64,000 nucleotides of DNA from Sporomusaceae bacterium (lineage in GTDB: Bacteria; Bacillota; Negativicutes; Sporomusales; UBA7701), in assembly GCA_031460455.1 (NCBI GenBank), contig JAVKTQ010000002.1, positions 310,001-374,000 on the forward strand, written 5' to 3'. The notes under the pieces are model-generated. The model worked only from the letters and a program-made list of their open reading frames with translations. It made no database searches and had not been told where the DNA came from. The position numbers and the translations under genes are program-made. Shown here piece after piece: positions 17,153 to 24,963 of the stretch. The stretch's first letter is position 1, and the number at the start of each line of letters is the position of its first letter.

Positions 17153-18136
17153 TCAGTGCCATTTCAGCACACAGGAGGCCCAGGCCAGACCCGCGCCGAA
17201 GCCGACGAGGACCACGCGGTCGCCGCGCCGTATCCGGCCGGCGGCGGCAGCTTCACTGAGGGCGATCGGGACGGAGGCTGACGAAGTATTGCCATAACGA
17301 TCGATATTGACGGCCGTTTTTTCAAGCGGCAAATCCACTCGCCTGGCCGCCGCCTCGATAATTCGGAGGTTGGCCTGATGCGGCACCATAAGGTCGATAT
17401 CGCCCGGCCCCAATCCGGCCGCGGCCAGCGAACGTTTTACCGAGTCGCCCAGCACCCGCATAGCGAACATGGTCACGCTGGCGCCATCCATCTTCGTATA
17501 ATGAAGCCTTTGGGCGATCGTTTCCGCCGACGTCGGCAGCCTGCTGCCCCCGGCCGGGACTTTGATTGTATCGAAGCCCGAACCGTCTGCGCCGAGATCG
17601 GTGCCCAAAAGGCCGTAGCCCGCCGGCGCTTCCCCCAGCACCGCCGCGCCGGCGCCATCCCCGAACAGGATTGCCGTATCGGGGTCCTGCGGGTCGGTTA
17701 TCCTCGACAGCACCTCGCTGCCGACTACAAGCACCTTCCGGTATAGCCCCGCCCTGATCAGATTGCAGCCCACCACCAGGCCATAGATAAAACCGGAACA
17801 GGCCGCCGCCAAATCGAAGGCCGCCGCCCGCCGCGCCCCGAGCCGCTCTTGGACCGCCGCGGCGGTCGAGGGGCCGTAGCAGTCAGGCGAGCAAGTAGCG
17901 ACAATTATCAGATCTATTTCATCCGGCTCGGCCTTGGCGTTTGCCAGGGCCAGCCTGGCGGCCACGGCGGCCAAGTCCGAGGCAGCTTCCTCGGGAGCGG
18001 CGACATGGCGCTCGTTGATGCCGGAAAGCCGCAAAATAGTCTCGGCCGGCAACCCCAAGGTTTTTTCCAGATCGGCGTTTGTTAGCGTTTTTTCCGGGGC
18101 GTAGTGGCCCAAGCCGATAATACCGGCACTCTTCAT
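17153..18136 (-). CDS. 3-oxoacyl-ACP synthase III family protein (KASIII/FabH-like)
   Basis: A 327-residue thiolase-fold condensing enzyme. The active-site Cys is in AAACSGFIYG, the His in VPHQANLRI and the Asn in YGNTSSAS, giving the FabH Cys-His-Asn triad. It would condense an acyl-CoA starter with malonyl-ACP. GAGGTG precedes the ATG at 18136; the frame is open further upstream but that part is unlike FabH. With the downstream ACP it forms a two-gene unit. The role may be initiation of a special fatty acid or secondary metabolite; no other fab gene is visible. Confidence 0.88.
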   Translation of the reverse strand: MKSAGIIGLGHYAPEKTLTNADLEKTLGLPAETILRLSGINERHVAAPEEAASDLAAVAARLALANAKAEPDEIDLIIVATCSPDCYGPSTAAAVQERLGARRAAAFDLAAACSGFIYGLVVGCNLIRAGLYRKVLVVGSEVLSRITDPQDPDTAILFGDGAGAAVLGEAPAGYGLLGTDLGADGSGFDTIKVPAGGSRLPTSAETIAQRLHYTKMDGASVTMFAMRVLGDSVKRSLAAAGLGPGDIDLMVPHQANLRIIEAAARRVDLPLEKTAVNIDRYGNTSSASVPIALSEAAAAGRIRRGDRVVLVGFGAGLAWASCVLKWH

Positions 18137-18323
18137 TTCGCGGCACCTCGTTTCCCGTCTTTTCAGCTGTTGGCATTCGGTATCCGACTCTTTGGTATAA
18201 TTGGCTATACCTGTCTTGGCGAAATTCAATGCAATTTTACCATTTTACATGCTTTCCTGCCAGGAAAAATTACAATATTGGCGCAATATAAGGCGTAGCG
18301 ACCTTGCGCCTCATGCCCCCTTT

Positions 18324-18430
18324 GCGGTGCCGCGAAACTCCGGCCTAAGCAGACACACGTCGCTTTAGCGACGCTGTGGCCGCTTAGGCCGGCAAGGCGA
18401 AACGCGCTACGGCGCGCGGTCTCGCACCGC
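18324..18430. repeat. Intergenic palindromic element R3 (about 107 bp)
   Basis: Outer ends GCGGTGC / GCACCGC are inverted repeats. An inner 11-bp stem (CCGGCCTAAGC / GCTTAGGCCGG) encloses module B (18348-18388, AAGCAGACACACGTCGCTTT and onward), which also occurs in R2, R4 and R6. The surrounding 18137-18500 region has no gene; beyond the element it is AT-rich and leads into the TetR promoter. Confidence 0.7.
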
Positions 18431-18499
18431 TTACGTCCAGGCTGGGGAGGGCTTTGCTATTTTCTTTTTAAATACATTCAACAATTTGCAGGAAAAATA

Positions 18500-18537
18500 T
18501 TGACATTTTGAGACGACCGGTCTATTATATAAATATG
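18500..18537 (+). promoter_or_regulatory. Promoter and likely self-operator of the TetR gene
   Basis: TTGACA (18500-18505), a 17-bp spacer and TATTAT (18523-18528) make a near-consensus promoter. The spacer holds the palindrome GACCGGTC (18515-18522), typical of TetR-family operators. The ATG at 18535 is only 7 nt after the -10 box, where transcription should start, so the mRNA is probably leaderless; no ribosome site is present. The motif GACYGGTCTATT recurs at 19179-19190 downstream. Confidence 0.7.
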
Positions 18538-19122
18538 AAGACTAATACACGCGAAAAACTTATAAAAATAGGGGCCAGAGCTATGCTGGCGAAAAGCTAT
18601 AATGCTGTCGGCATACAGGAAATTTTGGCTGAGGCCGATGTTCCCAAAGGCTCCTTCTATCATTACTTTGATTCAAAAGAAGCCTTCGGCGTAGCCATCA
18701 TCGAATACTACGGCGAACAACTGGCAAACTCTATCAAAGGCAAGTTGTCTAAAGAGGACGTATCACCCAGACAAAGAATGCTGGATTATTTCTTGTCTAT
18801 TCGTTCCTACTATGAGCAGAACGGATGCGGTCAAGGCTGTCTGGTTGCCAAATTGGCCACAGAGATAGCGGAGGCAAGCCCTCGCGTGAGGGTAGGCTTG
18901 AAAACGGAATTTGACAGATGGTCTAAGTTGTTTGCCGAGTGCATTGCTGAGGCGCAAGCGGAAGGAGAAATTCTAACTGATCATGATCCCGGAGCGTTGG
19001 CCGAATTTATCTATACGTCGTGGGAAGGCGCCCTTATCAGAATGCAGGTGAACCACAACCTTAATTCCCTTGACAATTTCCTGAAGTATATATTTGAGCG
19101 GGTTATTCCCCCGATTAAATAG
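18535..19122 (+). CDS. TetR/AcrR family transcriptional regulator
   Basis: A 195-residue repressor. The N-terminal helix-turn-helix reads VGIQEILAEADVPKGSFYHYFDSKEAF, standard for the family. The C-terminal domain contains CGQGCLVAKLATEIAEASP, the TetR_C form seen in AcuR/NemR-like sensors of electrophiles, with Cys pairs that might be redox-sensitive (inferred). The ATG at 18535 keeps the complete DNA-binding domain. The gene is clearly less GC-rich than its neighbours, suggesting acquisition. Its palindromic operator overlaps its own promoter, and a similar site precedes the 37-codon ORF downstream. Confidence 0.88.
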   Translation: MKTNTREKLIKIGARAMLAKSYNAVGIQEILAEADVPKGSFYHYFDSKEAFGVAIIEYYGEQLANSIKGKLSKEDVSPRQRMLDYFLSIRSYYEQNGCGQGCLVAKLATEIAEASPRVRVGLKTEFDRWSKLFAECIAEAQAEGEILTDHDPGALAEFIYTSWEGALIRMQVNHNLNSLDNFLKYIFERVIPPIK

Positions 19123-19176
19123 CAGAGACGAATGGCGGACATTTACTGGTTCGCCATTCAAAAACAGCAATAGTAG

Positions 19177-19205
19177 TTGACTGGTCTATTCTTGCTGGAT
19201 TAGTA
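19177..19205 (+). promoter_or_regulatory. Possible second TetR-controlled promoter
   Basis: TTGACT (19177-19182), a 17-bp spacer and TTAGTA (19200-19205). The sequence GACTGGTCTATT (19179-19190) matches 11 of 12 positions of the operator region in front of the TetR gene. The -10 box is weak. Confidence 0.45.
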
Positions 19206-19230
19206 ACGCAACGCTCGAAGGGAGGTGACA

Positions 19231-19344
19231 ATGATGAGTGTGAACTTTAATAATACTGCCTACTTCAAGGCTTGGTTTAGAATCGAAGTATCAAGTAACG
19301 ATGCCGACGGGATTATGCGCATTTTTTACTCCTATGCCTGTTAG
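19231..19344 (+). CDS. Small ORF of 37 codons behind a strong ribosome site
   Basis: GGGAGGTGA lies 4-5 nt upstream of ATG-ATG. The predicted peptide is about 37 residues (MMSVNFNNTAYFKAWF... ending YSYAC). I do not recognise it. The preceding region has a putative promoter with a TetR-like operator half, so it may be the regulated target or the first gene of a unit including the monooxygenase at 19453. It could also be the remnant of a longer gene, since the frame continues for 21 more sense codons after the TAG. Confidence 0.45.
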   Translation: MMSVNFNNTAYFKAWFRIEVSSNDADGIMRIFYSYAC

Positions 19345-19452
19345 TTAACCAACGGGAAATACGATGATTCTGTTCTGACTGCCCGCGGGAACCAGGAAAC
19401 CGCCGCCTGACGACGAACATAATAAGGAAAAACTCTCGGGAGGAATACAGAC

Positions 19453-19749
19453 ATGATCATCGTTATGGCCGCCCAGACGGTCAAAGAAGGCAAAAAGGCC
19501 GAAGTTCTCGCGCTCGCCCAGCCCCTGATGGCCGCCACCAGGCAGGAGGAGGGCTGCGTCAGCTACACGCTGTTCGACGACCCCGGCAACCCCCAGCGGA
19601 TGGTGTTCGTCGAGGAATGGACAAGCAAAGAGGCCCTCAAGCGCCACATCGCCACCCCGCACATCGCCGAATGGCGGGCCAAGGTCAAAGACCTCCTCGC
19701 CGCGCCCACCGCCATCAAGCTCTACGAAGGCGAAGAAACACCCCTGTAA
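19453..19749 (+). CDS. Antibiotic biosynthesis monooxygenase (ABM) domain protein
   Basis: A 98-residue single-domain ABM/YgiN-type protein (dimeric ferredoxin-like fold). Typical features are the opening MIIVMAAQTVKEGKKAEVLA, the motif EEGCVSYTLFDD and FVEEWTSKEALKRHIATPH. Members act as cofactor-free quinol or small aromatic monooxygenases; the substrate here is unknown. GGGAGG is 9-10 nt before the ATG. It is followed by a terminator. Confidence 0.9.
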   Translation: MIIVMAAQTVKEGKKAEVLALAQPLMAATRQEEGCVSYTLFDDPGNPQRMVFVEEWTSKEALKRHIATPHIAEWRAKVKDLLAAPTAIKLYEGEETPL

Positions 19750-19767
19750 CTCAAAGCCCGCAGCACC

Positions 19768-19807
19768 GGCCCGGTCCGTCGTCCCCGACGGCCCGGGCCA
19801 TTTTTTT
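19768..19807 (+). terminator. Rho-independent terminator
   Basis: A GC-rich inverted repeat (GGCCCGGTCCGTCG / CGACGGCCCGGGCC, one bulge) is followed by seven T residues after the monooxygenase gene. Confidence 0.85.
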
Positions 19808-19901
19808 CCCCGTTGCCCGGCCGCGCGCCGCCGTGGTATCATAATCGTTGCATCTATTAACGCAGCACTAATCGCAAGCTATTCGCAGAAAGGAAAGCGG
19901 C

Positions 19902-21263
19902 ATGAAAACAAGAGACACATTTTCCTCCGGCCTCGCCGTCTTCTTCGCCACCCTCGGCTCGGCCGTCGGCCTCGGCAACATCTGGAAATTCCCCTACCTC
20001 ACCGGCCAGTACGGCGGCGGCGCCTTCCTGCTCGTATACCTCGCCTGCATCGTCTTCATCGGCCTGCCCGTCATGCTCGGCGAATTCTACATCGGCCGCC
20101 GCACCCGGCGCAACGCCGTCGGCGCCCTCGCCAAACTCGCCCCCGGCGCCCCCTGGAAACACATCGGCACAATGGGCGTCGGCGCGGCCTTCCTCATCAT
20201 GTTCTTCTACAGCTCGGTCGCCGGCTGGGTGTACTTCTACCTCTTCAAAGCTATACGCGGCGACTTCGCCGTCGTCACCCTCGAAGGCGCCAAAGCCCAG
20301 TTTGGCGCCCTCGTCGTCAGCCCCGTCACGCCCGTCGTCTGGCAGGCCGTCGTCCTCGCCGTCGTCGCCGGCATCCTCATCATGGGCGTGAAAAAAGGCA
20401 TTGAGCGTATCACCAAAACGCTCATGCCGCTGCTCTTCGTCCTCATCGTCGCCTGCGACCTCCGCGCCCTCACCCTGCCCGGCGCGGCCGACGGCGTCAG
20501 CTTCCTGTTCGCCGCCGACTTCGGCAAACTCTCCGCCGCCGCCGTCCTCACCGCCATGGGGCTGGCGTTCTTCAAACTGTCGCTCGGCATGGGCACCATG
20601 ATAACCTACGGCAGCTACTTCACCGCCGACAACAACCTCTTCGGCACCGGCGCCAAGGTCGCCCTGTCCGACACCCTCGTCTCCCTGCTCGCCGGCCTCG
20701 CCATCTTCCCGACCGTCTTCTCCTTCGGCCTCGAGCCGGGGGCCGGCCCCGGCCTGCTGTTCATGACCATCCCGCTCGTCTTCTCCCAGATGCCCTTCGG
20801 CACGATCCTCCTCGTCGCCTTCTTCTTCCTCGCGGCCATCGCCGCCACCACCGCCATGCTCTCCCTCGTCGAAGTGCCGGTCGCCTACCTCGCCGAAGAG
20901 AAAGGCCTGCCGCGCTCCCGTGCCGTCCTGCTCACCAGCGCCGTCATCTTCGCCGTCGGCATCCTCGCCACCCTGTCGGTCGACAAAGGCAGCCTGCTCG
21001 GCGGCTACACCCTCATGGGCCGCGGCTTCTTCGACTGGTTCGACTACCTCTCCTCCAACATCCTGCTCCCCCTCGGCGGCCTGCTCATCGCCCTCTTCGT
21101 CGGCCGCTTCGCCGACAAAGCCGACGTCGCCCGCGAACTCGCCACCGGCGCCCCGCCGGCCGTCGCCCGTCTGCTGCCCGTCTACTTCTTCATCCTCCGC
21201 TACGTCACCCCAGCCCTCCTCGCCGTCATCTTCCTCAGCTCCGTCGGCGTCATCAAGCTCTAA
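19902..21263 (+). CDS. Sodium:neurotransmitter symporter (NSS) family transporter
   Basis: A 453-residue inner-membrane protein with about 11-12 predicted helices. The LeuT-fold helix 1 signature SAVGLGNIWKFPYL and the following YGGGAFLLVYL are intact. Bacterial members import amino acids such as tryptophan, tyrosine, alanine or methionine with sodium; the substrate cannot be told here. AGAAAGGAAAG precedes the ATG. It is probably a single-gene unit; the next gene starts about 100 bp on with its own TTG start. Confidence 0.92.
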   Translation: MKTRDTFSSGLAVFFATLGSAVGLGNIWKFPYLTGQYGGGAFLLVYLACIVFIGLPVMLGEFYIGRRTRRNAVGALAKLAPGAPWKHIGTMGVGAAFLIMFFYSSVAGWVYFYLFKAIRGDFAVVTLEGAKAQFGALVVSPVTPVVWQAVVLAVVAGILIMGVKKGIERITKTLMPLLFVLIVACDLRALTLPGAADGVSFLFAADFGKLSAAAVLTAMGLAFFKLSLGMGTMITYGSYFTADNNLFGTGAKVALSDTLVSLLAGLAIFPTVFSFGLEPGAGPGLLFMTIPLVFSQMPFGTILLVAFFFLAAIAATTAMLSLVEVPVAYLAEEKGLPRSRAVLLTSAVIFAVGILATLSVDKGSLLGGYTLMGRGFFDWFDYLSSNILLPLGGLLIALFVGRFADKADVARELATGAPPAVARLLPVYFFILRYVTPALLAVIFLSSVGVIKL

Positions 21264-21363
21264 CCCAGGCGCGGGGCAGCGGCTCCGCGCCTCCTCTTTC
21301 CCCGGCCGGCCAAATCATGTATCATAAAGACAAACATACTACTTCCTCCGGGAGGCGCTTACC

Positions 21364-21792
21364 TTGGACAACGGCACCATCCTCCGCGCCATGACAATCG
21401 ACGACTATCCGCAGGTATACGCCCTGTGGGCCGCCACCGCCGGCCTCAGCCTCAACGCCGCCGACTCGCGCGACAACATCGGCAGAGTCCTCGCCCGCAA
21501 CCAAGGCTTCAGCTTTGTCGCCGAGCAGGCAGGGGGGGAACTCGTCGGCGCCCTTCTCTGCGGCCACGACGGCCGCCGCGGCTGCCTCTACCACCTCGCC
21601 GTAGCCTCCGCCTGCCGGCGGGCCGGCCTCGGCCGCGCCCTCGTCGCCGCCAGCTTCGCCATGCTCAAACAGGCCGGCATCGAGCGCTGCCACCTGTTCG
21701 TCAACCCCGACAACCCCGACGGAGCGGCGTTCTGGCAGGGACTGGGCTTCATCAGGCAAGACGAGGTGGATTTTTATGCCAAGTACACCTAG
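21364..21792 (+). CDS. GNAT family N-acetyltransferase
   Basis: A 142-residue acetyltransferase. The acetyl-CoA binding motif A is YHLAVASACRRAGLGRALV, followed by the motif B region ERCHLFVNPDNPDGAAFWQGLGF. It begins at TTG (21364), 8 nt after GGGAGG, with no ATG at the domain start. The acceptor substrate is unknown; similar proteins acetylate small molecules or N-termini. It ends 23 bp before the promoter of the next operon. Confidence 0.88.
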   Translation: MDNGTILRAMTIDDYPQVYALWAATAGLSLNAADSRDNIGRVLARNQGFSFVAEQAGGELVGALLCGHDGRRGCLYHLAVASACRRAGLGRALVAASFAMLKQAGIERCHLFVNPDNPDGAAFWQGLGFIRQDEVDFYAKYT

Positions 21793-21815
21793 AAAGCCTT
21801 ATCGCCAAAAACACC

Positions 21816-21844
21816 TTGTATAAAAATACCGTAGAATCTATAAT
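21816..21844 (+). promoter_or_regulatory. Promoter of the second amino acid ABC operon
   Basis: TTGTAT (21816-21821), a 17-bp spacer and TATAAT (21839-21844), about 30 bp before the binding-protein ATG. Confidence 0.75.
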
Positions 21845-21873
21845 AAGGACAGACTGACAACGGAGGGGTACAT

Positions 21874-22698
21874 ATGAAAAACCTGGTTAAGAAAATTGCG
21901 GCTGTCGTGGCCGTCGGCGTCCTGGCGCTGGCCGTGGCCGGCTGCGGCGGCGGCGAAAAGAAAGACCCGGCGGCCGACGCCATCAAGAAGAAAGGCAAAC
22001 TGGTCGTCGGCACCGCCACCGGTTACTATCCGTTCGAAATGGCCGACAAAAACGGCCAGCTCGTCGGCTTCGATATCGATGTCGCCAAAGCGCTCGGCAA
22101 AGAACTCGGCGTGGAAATCGAATTCCAGAATTACGCCTTCAGCGGCCTCATCCCGGCCCTCCAGGCCAACAAAGTCGACCTCGTCATCGCCGGCATGACC
22201 ATCACCGACAAACGCAAAGAAGTCGTCGACTTCTCCGAAACCTACTTCAAATCCGGGCAGGCCATGCTTGTCAGCAAAAAGTACCCCAATGTCAAGAAAT
22301 GGGAAGACCTCGATAAAAAAGGCAACGTGATCGCCGTCTCGATGGGCACCACCGCCGACCAGACGGCCTCCAAAATGTTCAAAAACGCCGAAGTCAAGAA
22401 ATTCGAAGGCTCGGCCCTCGCCGGCCTCGAAGTCCTGAACGGCAAGGCGGTCGCCGTCATCCACGAAGTTCCCTGGGTAGCCATCTACAACAAGATGAAC
22501 AGCGAAACCACCTACGCCGTCCTTGAGCCCTTCACCACCGAGGAACTCGGCATCGCCGTCCCCAAAGGCAACGCCGCCCTGCTCGCCGAAGTCAACAAAT
22601 TCGTCAAAAAATACAAGGCCGGCGAAGACTACAAGAAAGCCTACACCTACTGGTTCGTCGACATGAAATGGTGGGACTCGGTACCGCAGAAGAAATAG
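21874..22698 (+). CDS. Polar amino acid ABC transporter substrate-binding lipoprotein
   Basis: A 274-residue PBPb binding protein for a glutamine/histidine/arginine-type importer. The lipobox is AVAGC near residue 24. The first lobe (KGKLVVGTATGYYPFEMADK) and the signature GFDIDVAKALGKELGVE are typical. CGGAGGGG precedes the ATG. First gene of a three-gene operon; it resembles the binding protein at 12379 but is diverged enough to have a different specificity. Confidence 0.94.
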   Translation: MKNLVKKIAAVVAVGVLALAVAGCGGGEKKDPAADAIKKKGKLVVGTATGYYPFEMADKNGQLVGFDIDVAKALGKELGVEIEFQNYAFSGLIPALQANKVDLVIAGMTITDKRKEVVDFSETYFKSGQAMLVSKKYPNVKKWEDLDKKGNVIAVSMGTTADQTASKMFKNAEVKKFEGSALAGLEVLNGKAVAVIHEVPWVAIYNKMNSETTYAVLEPFTTEELGIAVPKGNAALLAEVNKFVKKYKAGEDYKKAYTYWFVDMKWWDSVPQKK

Positions 22699-22721
22699 GC
22701 TTTAGCTAGGAGAATAAGACC

Positions 22722-23378
22722 GTGTATCAACTGCATTTCGGCGTCCTCGCCGAATACATGCCGTCCATTTTGGACGGCTTACTTGTCACCATCAAAATAT
22801 CGGCGCTGTCGATCGTCTTCGGCACCGTCATGGGGATAGCCGGGGCGCTCTGCCGCATCTCCCGCTCCTTTGCCATACAGACCATCGGCAACATCTACGT
22901 CGAGTGGATACGCAACACGCCGCTCCTCATCCAGATCCTCTTCATCTACTTCGGCCTCGGCGTCTTCTTCAGCCTGTCGCCCGTCACGGCGTCCGTCTTC
23001 GCCCTGGCCTTCTTCTCCGGCGCCTACATCACCGAAATAATCCGCGCCGGCATCCAGTCCATCCACCGCGGCCAGCGCGAGGCCGCCCTGTCCATCGGCA
23101 TGACCGAGTGGCAGGCCATGCGGCTTATCATCCTGCCGCAGGCCGTCAAGCGGATACTGCCGCCTCTGGCCGGCCAGTTCATCACCCTCGTCAAGGACTC
23201 CTCCCTCGTATCCGTCATCGCCGTGGCCGACCTCACCTATGTCGCCAAAAATATCGTCACAACCACCTTCCGGGCGTTTGAAGTCTGGCTGGCGATCGCC
23301 GCCTTCTACTTCATCCTCTCCTTCGGCCTGTCGCTCGCGGTGAGAAAACTGGAAAAGAGGCTGGCGGAAAGTGATTGA
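22722..23378 (+). CDS. Polar amino acid ABC transporter permease
   Basis: A 218-residue HisM/GlnP-type permease starting at GTG after AGGAGAATAAG. Conserved segments are [21 protein letters not shown] and [32 protein letters not shown]. Its last codons overlap the ATPase start by 8 bp, indicating translational coupling. Confidence 0.93.
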   Translation: MYQLHFGVLAEYMPSILDGLLVTIKISALSIVFGTVMGIAGALCRISRSFAIQTIGNIYVEWIRNTPLLIQILFIYFGLGVFFSLSPVTASVFALAFFSGAYITEIIRAGIQSIHRGQREAALSIGMTEWQAMRLIILPQAVKRILPPLAGQFITLVKDSSLVSVIAVADLTYVAKNIVTTTFRAFEVWLAIAAFYFILSFGLSLAVRKLEKRLAESD

Positions 23379-24099
23379 GCTCAAAAGGGTATCGAAAAAC
23401 TTCGGACCGCTGGCCGTCCTCAAAAACGTCTCGCTGACCGTCGCCGCCGGCGAAGTCGTCGTCGTCATCGGCCCCAGCGGCTCGGGCAAAAGCACGCTCC
23501 TCAGGACGATCAACGGCCTGGAAACGATCAGGGAAGGGGAGATAACCGTCGACGGCATCTCCGTCCACTCCGGCCCCCAAAACCTCCACAAAGCACGCCA
23601 GCTCACCGGCATGGTCTTCCAGCAGTTCAACCTCTTCAACCACAAAAACGTCCTCGACAACATCACCATGGGGCCCATCCACGTCCAGGGCAAGACGCGC
23701 TCCGAAGCCGAGGACATCGCGCTCAAGCTGCTGAGCAGGGTCGGCCTCCCGGAAAAGGCCCGCACCTACCCCTCGCGCCTGTCGGGCGGGCAGCAGCAGC
23801 GCGTGGCCATCGCCCGGGCTTTAGCGATGCGGCCCAAAGTCATGCTCTTCGACGAGCCCACCTCCGCCCTCGACCCCGAAATGATCGCCGAAGTGCTCGA
23901 CGTCATGAAAGGGCTGGTCAAGGACGGCATGACAATGATTGTCGTCACCCACGAAATGGGCTTCGCCCGCGAGGTCGCCGACCGCGTCATCTTCATGGAC
24001 GAAGGGGCGATCGTCGAGCAGTCCCCCCCGGCCGAATTCTTCGCCGCTCCCAAGAACGAACGCACCAAACTGTTCCTCAGCAAAGTGCTGAATCACTGA
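23371..24099 (+). CDS. Polar amino acid ABC transporter ATP-binding protein (GlnQ family)
   Basis: A 242-residue ATPase with Walker [12 protein letters not shown], signature LSGGQQQRV and Walker [13 protein letters not shown]. It starts at GTG inside the end of the permease gene. It completes the operon at 21874-24099 and is followed by a strong terminator. Confidence 0.95.
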   Translation: MIELKRVSKNFGPLAVLKNVSLTVAAGEVVVVIGPSGSGKSTLLRTINGLETIREGEITVDGISVHSGPQNLHKARQLTGMVFQQFNLFNHKNVLDNITMGPIHVQGKTRSEAEDIALKLLSRVGLPEKARTYPSRLSGGQQQRVAIARALAMRPKVMLFDEPTSALDPEMIAEVLDVMKGLVKDGMTMIVVTHEMGFAREVADRVIFMDEGAIVEQSPPAEFFAAPKNERTKLFLSKVLNH

Positions 24100-24100
24100 A

Positions 24101-24133
24101 AAAATCCCGGCCCTCTCCAGGGCCGGGATTTTC
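24101..24133 (+). terminator. Rho-independent terminator
   Basis: A perfect stem AAAATCCCGGCCC / GGGCCGGGATTTT with a 7-nt loop ends the amino acid ABC operon. Confidence 0.9.
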
Positions 24134-24178
24134 GCTTCGCCGGGTTCTTGTTCTTTTTCCGTTCGCCCTCGGCAGGCG

Positions 24179-24811
24179 TTAGGAGGCAACCGGTTTACGG
24201 TATAAAAACCATTGTTGAACAATCTGGACAAGATTGCTTACCACCCAGTACAGACCCAGCCCGGCCGGAAAGCGTAAGGCCATAAAGCCGATAACGAGAG
24301 GCATGGTCAGCAGCATCATTCTGTTCTGAGCGGTGGATTGGACCATCGTCTGCTGCGACGAAACGAAAGTGGTAATTGCCGCGAGAACCGGAAGGATATA
24401 GAACGGGTCGCTGGCGGCCAAATTATTTATCCACAGGAAACCCGGCTGGCCGACATAGCTGATATCCCTTATCGTGAAAAAAATGCCGGTCAGAAAAGGC
24501 ATCTGAATCAGCAGCGGCAGGCATCCGGCCAGAGGATTGACACCTGCCTTCTTATAAAGGCCGGCGACTTCCTGCTGTAACTTCGTCTTGTCACCCTTGT
24601 ATTTCTCCTGCAGGTCCTTCAGCTTCGGCCCCAGCTCCTTCATCGCCTGCATCGATTTTACCTGCTTGATCGTCAAGGGGAAAAGCAGCACCTTGATAGA
24701 TACTGTCAGCAGGATAATAGCCACTCCGTAGTTCGGAAATCCCAGCCTGAGGGTAAGATGATAAAAAAAAGTCAACGCCGTATGCATCACTCCACTGAAA
24801 AAACCGAACAA
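24179..24811 (-). CDS. yidC: Membrane protein insertase YidC/Oxa1 family
   Basis: A roughly 210-residue five-helix insertase that places proteins in the inner membrane, alone or with SecYEG. Diagnostic parts are NYGVAIILLTVSIKVLLFPLTIKQ, the hydrophilic groove arginine of this family (Lys/Arg near the first helix), the coiled loop KDLQEKYKGDKTKLQQE and the NPLAGCLPLLIQMPF motif. AAGGAAG stands 8 nt before TTG at 24811, which I take as start; a GTG three codons upstream is an alternative. The usual rpmH-rnpA neighbours are absent, so it may be a second, accessory YidC. Confidence 0.9.
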   Translation of the reverse strand: MFGFFSGVMHTALTFFYHLTLRLGFPNYGVAIILLTVSIKVLLFPLTIKQVKSMQAMKELGPKLKDLQEKYKGDKTKLQQEVAGLYKKAGVNPLAGCLPLLIQMPFLTGIFFTIRDISYVGQPGFLWINNLAASDPFYILPVLAAITTFVSSQQTMVQSTAQNRMMLLTMPLVIGFMALRFPAGLGLYWVVSNLVQIVQQWFLYRKPVAS

Positions 24812-24963
24812 AAAATACACTTCCTTTACGCTGACAAAATTATGCTGGCGCCGGCCGCCAACATGCAGGCGACGACGCAAAAGCAGCATAGAATAGTATA
24901 TTCAATAGCCGGCGGACAATTCCTGTCAACATCGGCTTGTCATATACTACTAACGCCGTTGTC

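Noticed and set aside
16971-17162. A 63-codon frame with repeated DNLFN peptide between the KASIII and ACP genes.
   Set aside because: It is a by-product of the 15-bp tandem repeat, overlaps both genes and has no ribosome site.
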